Origin: Anniella stebbinsi
Taxonomy: Eukaryota; Chordata; Lepidosauria; Squamata; Anniellidae
Direction: 5' to 3'
Assembly (NCBI GenBank): GCA_029215795.1
Contig: JARDYH010000001.1
Coordinates: 400,557,154 to 400,621,153 of the forward strand
Length of the DNA stretch: 64,000 bases
A program made the translations under genes and the position numbers. Each line of letters opens with the position of its first letter. Positions within the stretch are counted from its first letter, which is position 1. Below the pieces are notes generated by a model. It was not told the origin of the DNA. It did not search any database and saw nothing but the letters and a program-made list of their open reading frames with translations. This document shows positions 11,996 through 21,862 of the stretch, one piece after another.

Positions 11996-12970
11996 GAGGA
12001 ACTGAATTAAGCAATTGAAAACAAAGGCTTCTCACAGGGCATTGATAGAGACTACCTCTGCGTTGGACGCATCCCTCTGTTCCAGTCCGTTACGCCGTCA
12101 TCTCGTGCATCTGGCATCTGGCTGGTTTCCTTGATTTAGCTATTGTCCCTTGGCAGCAAGACTGCCAAACATTGGTGAGCCCAACTTTGATAGGTACTGA
12201 TGAGGCACAAAGAACAGCTCTCCCGTCCAACCTTGTATCTGAGCTGGCATGGACAAGGCAACCCTAGAGCGGAACCCACGACTACTGCTTATGCACCTCC
12301 AGCTGGAGCTCAGACAAACAGATGTGCCAAATCAGAAGTGAGAGCATCTTCACCACTGCCACGGTGACCACAATTAGTTCTGCTTGTGTAAGTCTCACGG
12401 GCTTCTGCAGATGGGGACGGCTGGTCCATCTCCAGCATAGCTTGTGTGAGCCAATTTCCTCCACGTGGTAAGAGGGTCAGGTGTGTGTTTTTTAATTGGC
12501 GAAGGCCACCCAACACGCGTGGGACATTTCGAATTCAGTGCCAGTGCATTTTGACATCCAGGGGGCAGGGATGTATTAACACTGAACACCAGTTTGCCAT
12601 TTAAAATCACAGTTCCTTACAAATTGGCCACAGGAAATCCTGAGAAAATTTACAGATCATCTTCAAATCAAAATACTATGACAGGAAGACTTTCCAGTCA
12701 GGTGTGAATGCTGGCAAACTGCCACGGAGGCAATGCATTCCTTTCACATCTTAACAGCAGGACTTCCAGGCATCCATTCCTCGGAAGCTGCATTCACTTC
12801 CCATTCGATCCATCCAGGAGGTGGGAAGTAGAGGAAGTGCGCATGGATGTTTTCAGCCAGGCCAGCCAACACATATTCCTGAGTCCGGATCTGGAGCAGA
12901 CAATCAACTTGGGGCACAGGAGTGAAAAAGTACAATTAACATTTGAGAAGGAAATAAATCACAACAACGA
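11996..12970. other. Unassigned intergenic DNA
   Basis: Moderate GC, no gene recognised. Near 12688 there is one outlying copy of the 57-bp minisatellite motif (CCAGTCAGGTGTGAATGCTGG). Confidence 0.3.
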
Positions 12971-12975
12971 ATACA

Positions 12976-13120
12976 ATCAAAGCCAGTGTAGCATAGTGTT
13001 TGGAGCGTTGGTCTGACCCACGTCTAACGGTTGTTTTGAGGATAAGATGGAGAGGAGATTGACAACCATGTAAGGCATCGTCTTGGCTTCCTTGGGCGAG
13101 GAAAAAAGCAATCCGCTGCC
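12976..13120 (+). mobile_element. Internally deleted tRNA-SINE
   Basis: Begins GCCAGTGTAGCATAGTGTTTG and resumes with GTTGTTTTGAGGATAAGATGG. It is the same SINE as the full copy at 43416, lacking its middle. Confidence 0.6.
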
Positions 13121-13129
13121 AATAGGAGA

Positions 13130-13268
13130 GAGAGATGAGGAGACACTGGCCAACGAGGTGTGAAGGCTGGCAAAAAGCACTGCTCTCATAAAGGGGAGAC
13201 TGGCTAGGATTGTATCAAGCCCAGCAATAAGCAGTGTTCTCCCCATTTCAGGGAGACAGGCCAGGATG
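13130..13268. repeat. 57-bp minisatellite, left block
   Basis: Units begin ACTGGCC or ACAGGCC at about 13145, 13198 and 13255, each with GGCTGGCAA-like and GCAGTGTTCTCCCC-like parts. Confidence 0.7.
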
Positions 13269-13657
13269 GTGTTAGTGTTAAGGAGTGAAAGGAAAAAAAT
13301 TCTCTAAACAGCAGAATTTCTGTTAGAAATCCAATGTCCAGTCTCCACTTGCTCTCTCTCCAGATAGCAACCAAGAAGGAATAATTCAAACACACGTTGA
13401 AGTCTTTCAAATGATTTTTTAGTAGAAAAACACAGCACCTTTGGTATAACATTCCTCTTACACAACCCCAACTCTGACAAACAGTTTTTACATATTTATA
13501 CATTTTTACAGCCTCTTTCACACACATTTCATCAGCTAATAAAGCAATTAAGATTATTTTCACTCTTTATCTTTCTTGTTTGGCTCCCTCTGCATATCTG
13601 CAACACCTGCAGATGATGTCATTTTTCTTTCCAGGCTCTTCTGCAGATTGTATTTTT
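13269..13657. other. About 390-bp interruption inside the minisatellite
   Basis: AT-rich sequence unlike the flanking repeat units. It is probably an insertion, but neither a family nor a target duplication is recognised. Confidence 0.4.
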
Positions 13658-14013
13658 TTTCATCCTTGACAGGTAGGGCAGACAACATGTACTGCTCTCC
13701 CCATGAAGGAGAGAACAACCAGAAAGGTGTTACTGCCAGCAATAAGCTTTGCTATCCTCCTAAAGGGGATACTGGCCAGTAACTTCTGAAGGCTGGCAAT
13801 AAGCAGTGCTCTCCCCATATACGAGAAACAGGCCAGCAAGTTCTGAGGGCCAGCAAAAATCACTGCTCTCCCTATAAGGGGGAAATTGGCCTGTAATTTC
13901 TCAAGTCCGGTAATAAGCAGTGCTAGCCCAATATCGGGGAAACTGGCCAGTCAGGTGTGAAGGCCGGCAATTAGCAGTGTTATCCCCATTGAGGGAAACT
14001 GGCCAGTAAGTTT
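13658..14013. repeat. 57-bp minisatellite, right block
   Basis: Unit starts at about 13715, 13771, 13828, 13885, 13942 and 13998 give a 56-57 bp period. The core reads GGCCAGTAA then GGCTGGCAATAAGCAGTGCT. Confidence 0.8.
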
Positions 14014-14385
14014 AGATATGGGGGCCCTGTCCTCCTTTCCCTATGGTCACCCTAGTGGCAACTCAATTATGCACCAGTTGGTCAGAAATCATATAAAAAT
14101 GATTCCAGGAGTGTTCACTCTGAATCGGCTTCTGAAACCTGTAGCTATTTATGAATTGGCTGGAGTTGGCCCAAAAGGAGGATCAAAAAGACCACCCTCC
14201 GGTGGCTAGAACATCTACTGCTCAACATTGTCAGCATTTCTTTTAGCCGCATTTGTAATGCCTGCAAGGGACCTGAAAAATAATTGCAAGGGAGGGGATT
14301 GCAAATAAATGAATGGGATGCCTTGCTTCCCTAGGGAGAAAATGGCCCTATTGGGCTGCGTGGGTGGGTGGGTGGGTGCGTGCGT

Positions 14386-14473
14386 AGTAGTGGATTCTTG
14401 CACTGAGCAAGGAAGGGGTTGGACTGGATGGCCTTATAGGCCCCTTCCAACTCTGCTCTTCTATGATTCTAGT
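14386..14473 (+). mobile_element. CR1 LINE 3' end
   Basis: GGTTGGACTGGATGGCCTTA through CTTCTATGATTCTA, the canonical CR1 terminus. It is preceded by a GGTG-rich simple repeat (14361-14385). Confidence 0.8.
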
Positions 14474-14888
14474 TGTCCTTTCTAGGGATGTGCTGATTTT
14501 GTGAAAACTGTTCTGTGTTTGGTGAATTGTCCGATGTTGTTGTTGTTCTATAACGCAATGGGGGAGTTACCACCTGTCTAGAAGGAAACTGCCTTAAAGG
14601 ACTTTGCTGTTCTGGCATCAGCAGCTTCTACAGAAAACCTTAAAAAACAGGTGAAGCTTTTCAAAGAGTTTGGGCAGGTAATAGGCGCGGGAGGTGGGTG
14701 GGTTTCCAGGGATTTGGGGGAAATGGGTGGGGGATGCTTTCCCCTCCCTAATTTTTCTGGGTTTCTCCCCCCACGCAACCCCTTCACATCGCCCCCTGCT
14801 GCCCCTGATCCTATGCACGTTTTAACTCCTGCCCCGCAGCAAAGCTACGGAAGCCGCGTTTCCATCAACAACCCCAGGGGCGCCCCCT

Positions 14889-14898
14889 GCGCATGCGC
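14889..14898. promoter_or_regulatory. NRF1-type site 1
   Basis: GCGCATGCGC, a perfect palindromic NRF1 motif inside the GTF2A2 CpG island. Confidence 0.6.
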
Positions 14899-14950
14899 CG
14901 ACTCCGAACTCCGCTTCTTCGCGCCTATCTCTCCCGCCACCCACCTAGAA

Positions 14951-14961
14951 ACGCATGCGCA
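14951..14961. promoter_or_regulatory. NRF1-type site 2
   Basis: ACGCATGCGCA, a near-perfect second NRF1 motif 62 bp downstream of the first. Confidence 0.55.
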
Positions 14962-15840
14962 CACAACCCCGGAGGGCCTGGTGGCCGCCGGAACTCTATG
15001 GTCGCGCCTTCCGTTTCCGGGTTAAGCTTGCTGAGGGAAAGAGGAGGGGGAAAGAAAAAGCGGTGGCAGCGCCTCCGTCGCCCCTTTTCCCGGGCTGGGG
15101 AGTTGTGAGGAGCGCGAAGAGCCGGAGCGGCCCCGCTTGCCACCGCCTCAGGTGCCGCTTCCTCACGGGAAGGGCAGGGGGAGGTCCCTGCTCGGGCGCC
15201 GCCCCCGGGAAAGGGAAGGCCGCAGGCAGCCCGGGGAGCCTCTTGGGCAGGCGAGGTGGCCGTTGCCTCAGGATGGCGATGGCCGAACAATGTGCAGCCT
15301 CATAAGAGAGGGCAGGACGCAGCCTGAGGTGGCTGCCAGGGGTGGGTGGGGTGGGGTGTCTTCGTGGTGGTGGCGGCGCCGCCCCAGCCCTGGAGACCCC
15401 CCCCCCTTTCCCCAAGTTCTTGAGAGGCCCCTGTTGAGCTTGCTGGCTCTTCTGCGCTGCTTTCATCACGTCGGGTCTTCCTCCTCCTCCTCTCTGTGTG
15501 CAGTTTAGGACGCGATCCGAGGCACGTTTAAATTGGAGTGGGCGGGGGGAAAGAGAGAGAGAGAGAGCCCTGTCTGAAGCTCCTGGCGTGCAGCCATGTA
15601 GTAGAACTGTAGATTTGCACTCAGGCCCCGAATGAAAAGTGTTTTGGGGGGGGGGGGGAATCCACGTGTGGGGAAGGGGAGATCTCGTGGGTGTGAGGTG
15701 CGGAGGGGCTTTGTGTTGCTTGAAATCTGTGGAGGAAAAATGCACTGTCTGATATGCTACCCACAGTTGTAAGGCTCTGTTTTCCTGTCTAGACAGGCTT
15801 AGGATTGTGCTATTACGGAAGCGATCCAGTGGCCCTTAGA

Positions 15841-16302
15841 TAGGGTGACACTATGGAAAGGAGGGCAGGGCTCCTGTAACTTTAACGGTTGTGTAGAAAA
15901 GGGAATTTCAGCAGGTGCCATGCATGCAGCACCTGGTGAAATTCCCTCTTTATCACTACAGTTAAATCTGCAGGAGCTGTACTAGAGTGACTAAATGCAA
16001 AAGAGGGCAGGGCTCCTGCAGCTTTAACTGTTATAGAGGAAAGGGAATTTCAGCAGGTGTCATTTGTATGCATGCAGCACCTGGTGAAATTCCTTTTTCA
16101 TCACCACAGTGAAAGCTGCAGGAGCCCTGCCTTCTTTTGTATCTGGTCACTCTAGTATAGCTCCTGCAGCTTTAACTGTGGTGATGAACAGGGAACTTCA
16201 CCAGGTGCTCCATGCATACTAATAGCACCTGCTGAATTTCCATTTTCTATGCAACTGTTAAAGACACAGAAGCTTGGTCCGTCTTTTTATATGGTCACCC
16301 TA
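15841..16302. mobile_element. TAGGGTGACC hAT-like MITE, three-unit form
   Basis: 462 bp, ends TAGGGTGACA and GGTCACCCTA, flanked by CCTTAGA on both sides (7 of 8 bp). Three alternating inverted units are joined by two TIR-like 50-bp cores in opposite orientation. It lies in GTF2A2 intron 1. Confidence 0.8.
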
Positions 16303-16494
16303 CCTTAGACATTGTCTGAAGGGACGTACAATGCTGGGGATTCCCCCTCCCAAGACTAGTTTTCAAGGGAGACACCATTTGCCAACCCGTCCAGACTATG
16401 TCCCATTTCTTTCATTTGTGATATCGATCTTGTTTGTGACCTGTTTGACTTCCACTTTTTTTTATTTTGAACCAATGGCTATAATTGAGAACTC

Positions 16495-16760
16495 TGTAAT
16501 AATAATAATAATATATTTATTTTTCTTACCTGCCTCTCCCTTTGGATCGAGGCGGGGGACAACGTTAGTACAAAACAATATACATCAAATACATCTTAAA
16601 ATTCTTGGGTTAATATTCATCTGGGAAGGCCTGCCAGTAGAGGCTAGTCTTTATAGCTGTCTTAAATTCGGAGAGAGTGTTAAGTTGACAGGTCTCCTCA
16701 CAGTTGGTACATTGAATGCTTTCCCCAGTAACTGTTACACTGGATTTCCTAGGTCTTTGG
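16495..16760 (-). mobile_element. LINE 3' end, antisense
   Basis: TTACCTGCCTCTCCCTTTGG then GATCGAGGCGGGGGACAAC, the reversed tail of the LINE seen sense at 42905-43245. It directly precedes the GTF2A2 start exon. Confidence 0.7.
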
Positions 16761-16781
16761 TGAAAGTCAGGGCCTCTTCAG

Positions 16782-16895
16782 ATCTGTGGATGATCAACAA
16801 GAGTTTTGCCATTCACCTGAGCCATGGCCTACCAGCTATATAGAAACACCACGCTGGGAAACAGTCTTCAGGAGAGCCTGGATGAACTCATACAG
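16782..16895 (+). CDS. GTF2A2: GTF2A2 exon with start codon (coding from 16824)
   Basis: Probable acceptor CCTCTTCAG at 16781, then 42 nt of leader, ATG at 16824 and 24 codons up to donor GTAGGG at 16896. The acceptor choice is inferred; the coding part is certain. Confidence 0.85.
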
Positions 16896-19800
16896 GTAGG
16901 GTCTAAACCCGCTTTGCCCCAGTAAATGCTTTAAGTTCAAGCCACAAAAGATATTCAGCGTATGACTGGACGAGATGTAGATGTTGTGCTTACTCTTTAC
17001 TGTCCCTCCACATGCTCATGAATAGGCAAAGATTAAAATAAAAAACCAAATACTAGTAAAACTGTAAATGGGCAGAATTGTCTGAATTTATTCAGGCCTG
17101 AATAAAAGATGCGAAGAAGGCAATTCATGTTTGTAGTAGTAATCCGGTGAATGTGAGATACCATTTAGTGGAATGTGATGGGGCATTTATGCCAGTCATC
17201 TAGTATTTTATTGAAACTGGTTTTAGCTGTTCTAACATTTTGTGCTGTATTTTAATATTGTATTTCATTATTTTATGAATTGTTGTAAACTGCCCAGAGA
17301 GCATCAGCTATTGGGTGGTATAGAAATGAAATTACTACTACTAATAGTAGTAGTAATAATAATTATAATAAGTCGCATTGTGTTGTGTGACATCTAACAA
17401 GGAGATCTCCAGTCTATGTAATATGAGAGCTATGAAAGCATAATTTTTTGGCAGCTTCGTGTTATTACTATGTGAAAATATATAAATGGGAAACCATAAT
17501 TTAAAGATTTGGAGGAGAAGAGCTTGTATCTGTCTTGAATGTAATTTGTCCTTGAAGCTAAGAGTTTCTCTCTTCCCTCCTTCAGTCTCAACAGATCACC
17601 CCCCAGCTTGCCCTTAAAGTACTTCTGCAGTTTGACAAAGCTATCAATTCTGCATTGGCACAGCGGGTCAGAAACCGAGTCAATTTCAGGGTAAGAAAGC
17701 TAAATACTAATTTGGAGTAGCAAATGGTTTCCACTGTTTACTGTAACTTCTGCTGTGGATCCAAGCCTTACATGGCCACGGAACGCCTACTTCAAGACTG
17801 AAATGTTGTTGGAGAGGCAAGAGCTGAGGAAGTTTCCACAGAGCAGGGAGGGGGTTGTGAAGTTGGAACTCCTGTCTCTTCTTCCTCGAATGGGAGATCT
17901 GAAACATCCCACGGCTCCTGGAACATCTTCTCTAGGAACATAGGCAGTTGCTGTACTATAATTCAAACGGTTGGTCCAAGTAGCCCATTATTGCCAACAC
18001 AGTCTGGTAGCTATGGCTTTCCAGCATTTCGAACAAGAGTTTTTCCAGCCCTACCCGGAGATCAAACCTTGGAACTTGTACATGCAGAGAATGTGCTCTA
18101 CCACTGAGCTACTACAGGGCTGTGGTTTCAAAGACTCAACTAAAACTGCCCACCAAAATAAAATAGTCTTGGAGCCTGTTTAAAAGTAGGCAAAGAGGGA
18201 TCCAGGGAAACCTCTCTTTGAAGGCTGTTCCATAGTTTATAATGCTATGTCATCAAGGATTCAACCCTATGCAGGTTTGGTAACAGCTTGGCTTACCAAC
18301 TTTTAAAATCTTTTTCCAAAACAGAGCAACAACTTTTACATAGCAGAAGCACAATTCTATTTACTAATCAACTCCCGTTTCAGAGAAATGCTCAAGATCC
18401 CATATAAGATGCACAAAACAACTTTGTATAACACTTCAAATCGAGAGGCTATTTCTGCTGTATGACTTGTTTTAGAGGGCTGAGCCAAGCAATTAAGGAT
18501 AGTCATATAGGGGAGGACAGCCCAGGTGAACTTCAAAAAATATGGGGGAATTCTGAAGCTAAAAGAACCCTGGCTTCTGAATCTGGCTTTCCCCTGTTCA
18601 AACTCTCCCCTTCGTTTGATGCAGACGTTCCTTCAACTACCACAAGAGGGCACTCTATGTACACCCTTTTCCAGGGTATATGGGGTGAGAGGAAGGTGTT
18701 TTCAAGGGGATAAAGTCAGGATGATACCAACTCTAGAGAGGTTATTCTTAGTATGTCTGCTTGCATGGACTCAGATGTTCTCCCCTTTTTCCTCCTAAAG
18801 GGCTCTCTGAACACGTACAGATTTTGCGACAACGTTTGGACATTTGTACTGAACGACGTTGAGTTCAGAGAGGTCACTGAGCTTGTGAAAGTGGATAAAG
18901 TGAAAATAGTAGCCTGTGATGGGAAAAGTAAGTTCTGGACTATGATGTGTGTGCAGATACTGAGGCCAGGTGGCTGTTCTTAGCTCTTCTTGAGGGTGTG
19001 TGAATTTCAGCTGTAGGCAGAGGTGCGAATCTTTACGGAAACGCTTGTGTAAAGGGTAGAAAACCCTTTTTTCACCTGCCCTTAATTATCCCACTGGTGC
19101 TTCCTTAAAAAAAAATCATTGCACTTGAAGGGAGCTTCTCCACATAAGGGTTCTTGCATGAAGTCTTACTCATAATGGTCTTCCCTACACCAGGGGTGGG
19201 CAGAAAGTAGATCTCCCAATGTTTTGGACTTCTGTTCCCAGAATTCTTGACCATTGATCATTCTGGCAGAGGCCTCTGGGAGTTGGTAGTCCAAAACATC
19301 TGCAGATTTACCTTCTATCCATTTCCACTCTATAGCACTCTGGGATTATGTGATGGAATGGTGCGTTCAAATATTTCACCTGTTAAGACTTGGCAAACAG
19401 TTCTTTTATTATATTTATAGCCCACTTTTTAGCCAAGATTGGTTCCCAGCGGGGCTTTAAATTTCAAAGCCATTACAAAGGGTTCAGTGTATTAGGGTGC
19501 AATACTGTGCATGTTTAGATAGGGGGATCCAACTCCCAGCATTCCCCAATCAGCCATGTTGGCTGGGGAATGCTGGGAGTTGTAGGACTTTTTCTCTCTC
19601 TAAACATGCTTAGGATTGCAGCATTAGGGTAGTATGTGTACGATTTTCTTCTGGCAGCTGATGTCTTGCCTTTCAATCCAGCGGAAAGGGAAGAAGGAGC
19701 TGGCTGTTGGTCAAGATACAAACACATACTCGTAGCATCTAATCACTTGGTTAGTGAGATGCCTGCTAGCTAAAATGAGCTTAGTTACTAATGTTCTCTG

Positions 19801-21558
19801 TGTCTGGATTCCCCACACAGCAAACTACATTCCTAGTGCAATGTTTTGAGGCATGAGACCTTTAGATTTTATTTTTTTTAAAAAAATACTTCTTAGACCT
19901 CCCAACTGCAGAGAAAAGATGTGTTGGCTGCATATGTAGGCCCAAAAGCCGTTTGGCTTGGGGCATGGATTTCTGGGCAGGTCTCCAATGCATGTTTTTC
20001 ATAGGTATTATCCCAGTCTTGTTGTCCGTTATTCTTTGCTGTTACCTATTCACCTCCTGCCCTGCTGCAACCCGTATTTGTATACCTCCATCTCGGCTTC
20101 TGTTTTCTCCTCTCCTGCCCCAACCCTTATCCTTCTGGCTTTTGCGAAAGGGCTGTTTGAAAGCCTGAAACTTGGCAGAATAATAAATGATGCAAAGTAA
20201 ATACACAGTCGGTACACTTCTGAACAGCCCATGATTTGGTGTTTGTATAAAGATCTTCAAAGTTCCCTTCCCTAATACGAACAAAGTACTTAATGGAGTG
20301 CTTGGAAGCCTGCCCGTTCTGTATGCTCCAGGCGCATTCCAGCACAACATTAGATATGTTTAAACCTGCTGAGTTCAGATGGGCTTAGATCTCATGGCCA
20401 TCTTGTCCAACCCCCCTGCTCAATGCCAGAAATCTGGAATTACAGCATTCCCGGCCAAGGGCTGTCCAGCCTCTGCCTGAAAACCTGCAGGAGGGGGGAG
20501 CCCACTCCCCCACTTACCTGATTGGATTATAGCCTCTGGATCCAGAGTGCAAATGTGAAAGTTTTAGGACCCATAATATCACTCTCCTTCTCTGAGCACC
20601 ACAGTGAAGAGCTCCGTAAAACCAAACTCAGCCCACAAGTCGTGTATCTTGGCCTATGAGGGGGTTGAGAACCCTCCTGATTTTGCAGTCCTGGGTAGGA
20701 ATCGAAACCAAGAATTATTGGTGGGGTGGAGGATGGGTTGCTTTGGGCTTGGTGGCGTGCAACCTGTGCTGGCCCTGGACATAACTGTCAGCTTGGGAGT
20801 GCCATTGCTTGAAGCTTTGGCTCGTGATTATATTTGCAACAACCACCTAAACCAGAGTTTGCCAATAACACAGTAAGATCAGAAGAACAGGAGAATATTG
20901 CTGGATTAGGCCAAGAGTCCATCTAGTCCAGCATCTCTTTCTCACAGTGGTCAGCCAGATGCTTCCAGGGAGCCCTTGAGAAGACAAGGTGATAGTCCCT
21001 CCCCCACTGTCAGGCCCCCAGCAACTGTTATTCAGGGATACACTGCCTTTGAACATGGAGGCTCCATTCAGTCATCATAGCCATCAGTAGACCTCCTCAG
21101 TTAATTTGTCTAATCCCCGTGAAAGCCATCTAAGTGTGTGACCATTGCAACATCTTGTAGCAGCAAATTCCACGCATGCTTTGAAGAAGTGCTTTCTTTT
21201 GTCTGCCTTAAATCTTCTAACCATCAATTCTGTTGGGCGAGCTGGTGTTATGGAGAGGGAGAATAACTTCTCTACCCACACAATGCATAATTTTATAAAA
21301 CTACGGTGGTCCCCCCTTGACTTCCTTTTCGTTAAAACTCCCCAGTTGCTTTGGTCTTTCCTCCTGGCGATGATTCTCCAACCCCCAATCACGTTGGTTG
21401 CCAAATAATGAATGTCTTGTTCTGGCCTTGAAGTTCCTGTATATAATAGGAACAACCTGTTTCAAATTCCTTCTACTTGGTCTTCGTCATCTGCTAAGTG
21501 TGTACCCTAACTTTAGTTCTTCTCCCTTTTAGATACTGGTACCAATGCTGCAGAGTGA
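16824..21558 (+). CDS. GTF2A2: GTF2A2, TFIIA gamma subunit (complete, four coding exons)
   Basis: Span of coding exons 16824-16895, 17586-17690, 18801-18927 and 21533-21558. Spliced, they give 109 codons, the usual vertebrate length. The product is the small subunit of the general transcription factor TFIIA. It pairs with the GTF2A1 alpha/beta chains and stabilises TBP on core promoters in the nucleus. The N-terminal helical segment ([20 protein letters not shown], then the QQITPQLAL and [11 protein letters not shown] helices) and the C-terminal beta-barrel part ([30 protein letters not shown]) are intact. The C-terminus NTGTNAAE differs slightly from the mammalian tail I recall. All junctions are AG/GT and in frame. 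The start follows a noncoding leader spliced at about 16782. No regulatory oddity is visible beyond the CpG-island promoter. Confidence 0.97.
17190..17365 (+). mobile_element. LINE 3' tail, sense
   Basis: GTAAACTGCCCAGAGAGC, CTATTGGGTGGTATAGAAAT and a short (TAG/TAA)n tail, in GTF2A2 intron 2. Confidence 0.7.
17586..17690 (+). CDS. GTF2A2: GTF2A2 exon 3
   Basis: Acceptor CTCCTTCAG (17585), donor GTAAGA (17691). 105 nt, 35 whole codons ([10 protein letters not shown] to RNRVNFR), phase 0 at both ends. Confidence 0.97.
17934..18120 (-). mobile_element. tRNA-derived SINE, antisense
   Basis: The minus strand starts with a tRNA-like head: A box TAGCTCAGTGGTAGAGCAC and B box GGTTTGATC. The SINE body follows and ends at AGGAACATAGG. 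Confidence 0.8.
18801..18927 (+). CDS. GTF2A2: GTF2A2 exon 4
   Basis: Acceptor CCTCCTAAAG (18800), donor GTAAGT (18928). 42 codons ([10 protein letters not shown] to IVACDGK) plus one base. Confidence 0.97.
19190..19336. repeat. Palindromic MITE
   Basis: Left end CAGGGGTGGGCAGAAAGTAG with an inverted partner at the right end, and inner halves ATGTTTTGGACTTC / GTAGTCCAAAACATC. Confidence 0.6.
19498..19618. repeat. Small foldback repeat
   Basis: AACTCCCAGCATTCCCCAA pairs with TTGGCTGGGGAATGCTGGGA, and the outer arms pair through GCATGTTTAGA / CTAAACATGC. Confidence 0.7.
20375..20520 (-). mobile_element. CR1 LINE fragment, antisense
   Basis: TTGTCCAACCCCCCTGCTCAA and CTGTCCAGCCTCTGCCTGAA are reversed CR1 3' sequence. 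Confidence 0.65.
20873..21400 (-). mobile_element. CR1-like LINE, antisense
   Basis: The start TTGCTGGATTAGGCCAAGAGTC, then TCATCTAAGTGTGTGACCATT-like and AATAACTTCTCTACCC blocks, match a CR1-like LINE in reverse. It fills the intron up to about 130 bp before the GTF2A2 terminal exon. Confidence 0.65.
21533..21558 (+). CDS. GTF2A2: GTF2A2 terminal coding exon
   Basis: Acceptor CCCTTTTAG (21532). It completes an Asn codon and encodes TGTNAAE then TGA. Antisense LINE-like sequence occupies much of the intron just upstream. Confidence 0.93.
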
Positions 21559-21862
21559 AGAAAAAGAGGGACCTCTGTGCCGGCATTGTCTTTAAAGGGC
21601 TGCACTTCCTGGAGAGGAGCATGGCCAGAGACTGTGTCGATGACTATTTTAATGATGCAGACATGAGTAATCCATGCTGGAATGCCTTGTGGAACTATTG
21701 GCAAGATCTCTGCAGAGCATCTTTTGAGTTCGTCGCCTTGGGAGGCATGAAGACAAAGAAACTTGCTTTTTTAAAAAAGAGAAACAAACAATAAGGATGA
21801 AACACAGTTGCTTTTTGGTTCATCACGGTAGCTTCAATAAACCTTTTATTTAAAACTTTTAG
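21559..21862 (+). other. GTF2A2: GTF2A2 3' UTR with poly(A) signal
   Basis: About 300 nt from the stop to just beyond AATAAA at 21836-21841. A different frame stays open through most of it (21498-21794, 98 codons) but resembles nothing I know. Confidence 0.7.

Larger units (their letters stand above)
14860..15560 (+). promoter_or_regulatory. GTF2A2: GTF2A2 CpG-island promoter and untranslated exon 1 region
   Basis: This is the main CpG-dense GC-rich block in the window. It lies about 1.3-2 kb upstream of the GTF2A2 start codon, as expected for a housekeeping gene. It carries two palindromic NRF1-type sites and an ETS-like CTTCCG near 15008, and no TATA box is seen. Transcription probably starts around 15.0-15.1 kb. 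A possible exon-1 donor is TCAG/GTGCCG at 15151/15152, but the donor is weak and the exon is not proven. Long open frames here are GC-rich artefacts. Confidence 0.7.

Noticed and set aside
14996..15745. 249-codon minus-strand open frame
   Set aside because: It lies across the GTF2A2 CpG island. It is proline/arginine-rich because of GC content, shows no domain and has no sign of splicing.
16274..16843. 189-codon plus-strand frame overlapping the GTF2A2 start exon
   Set aside because: It runs through an antisense LINE tail and intron into the exon in the wrong frame.
17934..18120. tRNA gene suggested by good A and B boxes on the minus strand
   Set aside because: The boxes belong to the head of a tRNA-derived SINE. 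The body and tail follow, and the cloverleaf is not intact.
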